This document shows positions 35,184-38,095 of a stretch of 38,095 bases of DNA, piece by piece; position 1 is the stretch's first letter; the number at the start of each line of letters is the position of its first letter. The notes beneath the pieces were generated by a model. It was not told where the DNA came from. It worked only from the letters and a program-made list of their open reading frames with translations, and ran no database searches. The DNA is from an uncultured Chloroflexus sp. GTDB lineage: Bacteria > Chloroflexota > Chloroflexia > Chloroflexales > Chloroflexaceae. The translations under genes were made by a program, and so were the position numbers. The stretch covers positions 1 to 38,095 of the forward strand of contig NZ_CAKZNK010000029.1 in NCBI RefSeq assembly GCF_937129525.1. Direction: 5' to 3'.

Positions 35184-37868
35184 ATGCCTCGTAGCCGCCA
35201 TCTAAACCTGTTACTGCTCCTGGGGATCTTGCTGATCGGCTGGCCGGCGACTGTGCCGCCAGCGCAGTCGGCAAACCCTTCGGCGTTTGGCGCCAACACT
35301 CACATTGCAATGACCTACCCGTTTCCCGACTCGCTCAACCGACCGGCTGATGTCATCGCTCAGAGTGGGTTGGGTTGGGCGCGGGAAGAGTTTCAATGGG
35401 GGCGGATCGAACCACGTCCCGGTCAATTTGACTGGACGTTCACCGACCGGGCAGTGAATGAATTGGTGCAACGTGGCATCAATATCGTTGGTCTCCTCAA
35501 TCCGGCAGTGGGTTGGGGTACGCCTGACCCATCGGATGACAATATTCCACCGGATCAGGGTAGTTTCTATCCGCCTGATCCACAACTTTTCGCCCGTTTC
35601 GCCGCGACGGTGGTCAATCGCTATAAAGATCGCGTTCGCTACTGGCAGGTATGGAATGAGCCTGACAACGCCGTTTACTGGCGACCGGCGCCCGATCCGG
35701 CAGGCTATGCCGCTCTGCTGCGCGCTGTCTATCCGGCGATCAAACAGGCCGATCCCGGCGCTACCGTGTTGGCCGCCGGCATCGTATCGCCCGAACCGGC
35801 TGGTTCCTTCCTGCAAGCCATCGCCGACAATGGCGCCTGGGGTTCATTCGATGTGATTGCACTGCACCCTTACACTGATCCGAATAGCCCGGAGGAAGGA
35901 TCAATTGATACTGTCGGTATTGGCGCGATCAAGACACTGGCAGCCCGGCTCGGTCCCAAACCGATCTGGGTAACCGAGTTTGGCTGGTCTGATACTCCAA
36001 GTGATCGCACTGGCAATCGAGTGACCGATCTTGAAACGCAGGCCAACTATCTCGTGCGCGCGATGGTGCTCTTGCGGCAGGCTGGCGTGGAGCGGGTCAT
36101 TATGTTCCGCTTCAAAGATATGCAATTGCGCGACGGTGTGCCGTTCAACGGCTACGGCCTGCTCCGCTACGGCAGCGGACAAGACGATTACACCCAGTTC
36201 AAACCGGCTTTTAACGCCTTCCGCGCGCTCAATCAGCAAGTCGGTGGACGACAACCGCTTGGATTGCGCCGTCTCAGCGATGAACGGGTAGCGTTCAATT
36301 TTGAACGGGCGATCGCCTGGCAGACTTTCCCTACTGGCAATGGTTCAATCGCGCAGAGCGGCGCTCAGGCGCGCAGTGGCAACGGCGCTGCGGAAGTGCG
36401 CTACCGCTTTGCTACCGGCGATAACGACTACGTTAGCTTCACTCCACGCGAGAACATCACCTTCCCAGCAGGCACAACCCAGCTCGGCATATGGGTGTAT
36501 GGCGACGGTAGCAGTTTCGATCTCAAGGTACAACTGCGTGATGCCCAGGGCGAGATTTTGCAATATCGCCTCGGCAAGATCGGCCCTGCTGGCTGGCAAC
36601 AGCTCGTGGCTGCGATCAATGGCCCGGTTGAGCAAGGCAACCGGATTCGCTTCGTCGATGGGAAGCTTGATGGCGACATCACTTTACAAGCGATTGTGAT
36701 CGATGACGATCCGGATAGTCGCACCGGTGAAGGGGTCATCTATCTCGATGATCTGACCGGCTTCAGCGGGCCGGAAGCCTATGCTGCCCGCTTTGCCGCC
36801 GATCGTGGCGTGGTTGAAGTTGTTTGGGCAGTCGGTGGTGGCCAGGTACGGATTCCGAGCGCCGATCCCGAAGTGACCATCATCGATCGCGACGGCGGTC
36901 AACGTCGCCAGGCGGCGCCCGGCGGCGTGTTAACACTCGATGTCGGGCCGCGTCCGGTCTACCTCATCTATCAACCGGCAGCAGCGGCGCCATCCAATCC
37001 GCCGCCGAATCCACAGCCGCCGGTTAGCGGTGGCGGGTTCGTATCGCCGAACGGCTCGTTTGCCGATGATGCGATGCGCAATGTCTGGCAACGAACCGAT
37101 CAACCGGTAGCAAACGGCGCTCCCGGCCTTCGACCCCGGTCGTGGATTTGGGGACCGCAACCGATCAGCGGCGCAATGCGTGAACCATACGCGCAAAGCC
37201 CGGGTGGCAGTCGGCTGGTACAATACTTCGATAAGAGCCGAATGGAGATCAACAACCCTGACGCCCCCCGCAACCAATGGTATGTTACCAACGGTCTGCT
37301 GGTAGTGGAAATGTTGACTGGACGGTTGCAGCTCGGCGATGCGCAGTTCGAAGAACGCGCGCCGGCCAGCGAAGCGGTTGCCGGCGATCCGGCCAGCGTC
37401 AATCCCAATGCGCCAACCTACGCCACGCTGCGCAGCGTAGCCTTCCCTGTCAACCAAAACCGGGCAGCAGATCGCGTTGGACAGGTGGTCACCGCATTTC
37501 TCAACCGTGATGGCGCCGTGGTCGATCGGCCCGATCTAGCCCGCTACAACATACGGATTGGCCAGTATGAAGCGACCCTTGGCCACAACATCCCCCAGGT
37601 CTTTCTCGATTACTTCGCCCAGCAGGGCATTGTCCTCGAGAATGGTCGCTACGTGAACCGCCAGATCATCGACTGGCTGTTCGTGATGGGTTTGCCGATC
37701 AGCGAGCCATACTGGGCGCGAGTGAAAGTTGGCGGCGTGGAAAAAGACGTGCTGATGCAAGCCTTCGAGCGGCGCGTCTTGACCTACACCCCTGACAACG
37801 ATCCGAACTGGCGCGTCGAAATGGGGAATGTCGGCCAGCACTACCTGCGCTGGCGATACGGCCAATAG
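35184..37868 (+). CDS. Secreted multidomain glycoside hydrolase (clan GH-A, GH39/GH5-like) with FGYPIS/FER C-terminus
   Basis: The 894-residue protein has a signal peptide (hydrophobic 8-20, cleavage near AQSA 27-30). A (beta/alpha)8 catalytic domain (about 33-350) has the acid/base Glu159 in WQVWNEPDN and the nucleophile Glu265 in IWVTEFGWSD, plus LHPYTDP (227-233). A beta-sandwich, CBM-like domain follows (about 365-530). After a second beta region and a Pro-rich linker (about 598-615) comes a 270-residue C-terminal part. This part has two module copies: ADDAMRNVWQ with QYFDKSRMEI, and WLFVMGLPISEPYW with QAFERRVLTYTP. These are akin to the protein at 3889-4917. It could cut plant or bacterial polysaccharide at the cell surface; family number is uncertain. 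GGGAG lies ten bases upstream of the ATG, and a TATACT is at 35133-35138. Confidence 0.87.
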   Translation: MPRSRHLNLLLLLGILLIGWPATVPPAQSANPSAFGANTHIAMTYPFPDSLNRPADVIAQSGLGWAREEFQWGRIEPRPGQFDWTFTDRAVNELVQRGINIVGLLNPAVGWGTPDPSDDNIPPDQGSFYPPDPQLFARFAATVVNRYKDRVRYWQVWNEPDNAVYWRPAPDPAGYAALLRAVYPAIKQADPGATVLAAGIVSPEPAGSFLQAIADNGAWGSFDVIALHPYTDPNSPEEGSIDTVGIGAIKTLAARLGPKPIWVTEFGWSDTPSDRTGNRVTDLETQANYLVRAMVLLRQAGVERVIMFRFKDMQLRDGVPFNGYGLLRYGSGQDDYTQFKPAFNAFRALNQQVGGRQPLGLRRLSDERVAFNFERAIAWQTFPTGNGSIAQSGAQARSGNGAAEVRYRFATGDNDYVSFTPRENITFPAGTTQLGIWVYGDGSSFDLKVQLRDAQGEILQYRLGKIGPAGWQQLVAAINGPVEQGNRIRFVDGKLDGDITLQAIVIDDDPDSRTGEGVIYLDDLTGFSGPEAYAARFAADRGVVEVVWAVGGGQVRIPSADPEVTIIDRDGGQRRQAAPGGVLTLDVGPRPVYLIYQPAAAAPSNPPPNPQPPVSGGGFVSPNGSFADDAMRNVWQRTDQPVANGAPGLRPRSWIWGPQPISGAMREPYAQSPGGSRLVQYFDKSRMEINNPDAPRNQWYVTNGLLVVEMLTGRLQLGDAQFEERAPASEAVAGDPASVNPNAPTYATLRSVAFPVNQNRAADRVGQVVTAFLNRDGAVVDRPDLARYNIRIGQYEATLGHNIPQVFLDYFAQQGIVLENGRYVNRQIIDWLFVMGLPISEPYWARVKVGGVEKDVLMQAFERRVLTYTPDNDPNWRVEMGNVGQHYLRWRYGQ

Positions 37869-37874
37869 CGCATT

Positions 37875-37895
37875 GCCTATCGCCTATCGCCTATC
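37875..37895 (+). repeat. Three tandem copies of a heptamer (GCCTATC)
   Basis: GCCTATC repeats three times exactly at 37875-37881, 37882-37888 and 37889-37895, directly after the glycoside hydrolase stop codon. The related TCGGCTA heptamer recurs at 38004-38038 and single relatives near 38076-38095. Confidence 0.85.
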
Positions 37896-37927
37896 ACCAA
37901 ACGCGCCGGCCACCTGCTGGCAGATGG

Positions 37928-37950
37928 GGGGCGCAGCAGCGCTGCGCCCC
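37928..37950. repeat. GC hairpin, possible terminator or REP-like element
   Basis: GGGGCGCAGC (37928-37937) and GCTGCGCCCC (37941-37950) form a perfect 10-bp stem with a 3-base loop, followed by TACCCCTACCCC. There is no T-run, so it is a weak terminator candidate. It resembles the GGGGCG hairpins at 16613, 16652 and 31790. Confidence 0.7.
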
Positions 37951-38003
37951 TACCCCTACCCCCTTTCCGCCCGCCGCTCCCCGTAACACGCAATGCTTGA
38001 CCA

Positions 38004-38038
38004 TCGGCTATCGGCTATCGGCTATCGGCTATCGGCTA
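38004..38038 (+). repeat. Five tandem copies of a heptamer (TCGGCTA)
   Basis: TCGGCTA repeats five times without interruption at 38004-38038. It is related to the GCCTATC heptamer upstream. The period is 7, with no spacers, so this is not a CRISPR array. Confidence 0.88.
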
Positions 38039-38047
38039 TTGATCTAC

Positions 38048-38074
38048 CGCAGAGGTCGCAGAGAACGCAGAGAG
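38048..38074 (+). repeat. Three 9-bp repeats with CGCAGAG core
   Basis: CGCAGAG starts at 38048, 38057 and 38066, a 9-base period with two variable bases after each core. Similar CGCAGAG strings are common between genes in many environmental bacterial genomes. Function unknown. Confidence 0.7.
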
Positions 38075-38095
38075 ACTATCGCCTACCAGCTATCG

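Noticed and set aside
38004-38038. Possible CRISPR array
   Set aside because: The repeats are 7 bases with no spacers, and no cas genes are present.

Overview
The window looks like chromosomal DNA of a Chloroflexota bacterium, probably close to Chloroflexus or Roseiflexus. The grounds are GC-rich codon use, a short-form actinobacterial-type glycogen synthase, and secreted proteins carrying a W..FGYPIS..Q.FER module that I associate with this phylum. Other pointers are RsbR-like STAS membrane proteins and short GC-hairpin repeats between genes. The genus is inference. I see no rRNA, tRNA, CRISPR array, phage or transposase gene.

Layout. 1-2289: fni (type 2 IPP isomerase) and recF. 2271-4917, minus strand: malQ and a secreted two-module protein. 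5054-10132: a complete BMP-family ABC importer (lipoprotein, double ATPase, two permeases). It is driven by a near-consensus promoter and preceded by a leader that can fold in two mutually exclusive ways, which looks like a riboswitch or attenuator. A strong terminator follows the lipoprotein gene. 10511-14650: glycogen synthase, a LysE-type exporter, thiamine pyrophosphokinase, and a REC-GGDEF-degenerate REC regulator. 14896-18099: a CsdA-like DEAD-box helicase and glutamine synthetase. 18136-20238: an MFS efflux pump and its TetR regulator, with two copies of a 14-bp palindrome over the pump promoter.

20321-24660: four close genes (LarA/DUF2088-like, C39-like peptidase, GT4 glycosyltransferase, EI24 membrane protein), converging on a secreted PQQ-type sugar dehydrogenase. 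26176-27155: a small HTH gene with a hydrophobic tail, next to a 324-bp tandem duplication holding two decayed copies of it. 27274-32905: etfA, etfB, a membrane STAS protein, argG, and a second membrane STAS protein. 33458-37868: a secreted metzincin-like protease and a secreted multidomain glycoside hydrolase. The window ends in a patch of short tandem repeats.

Much of the content is central metabolism (isoprenoids, glycogen/maltodextrin, glutamine, arginine, thiamine, ETF). It is interleaved with export, sensing and cell-surface genes. The strongest candidates for something undescribed are the structured leader before the BMP importer, the repeated FGYPIS/FER module, and the decaying small HTH array.
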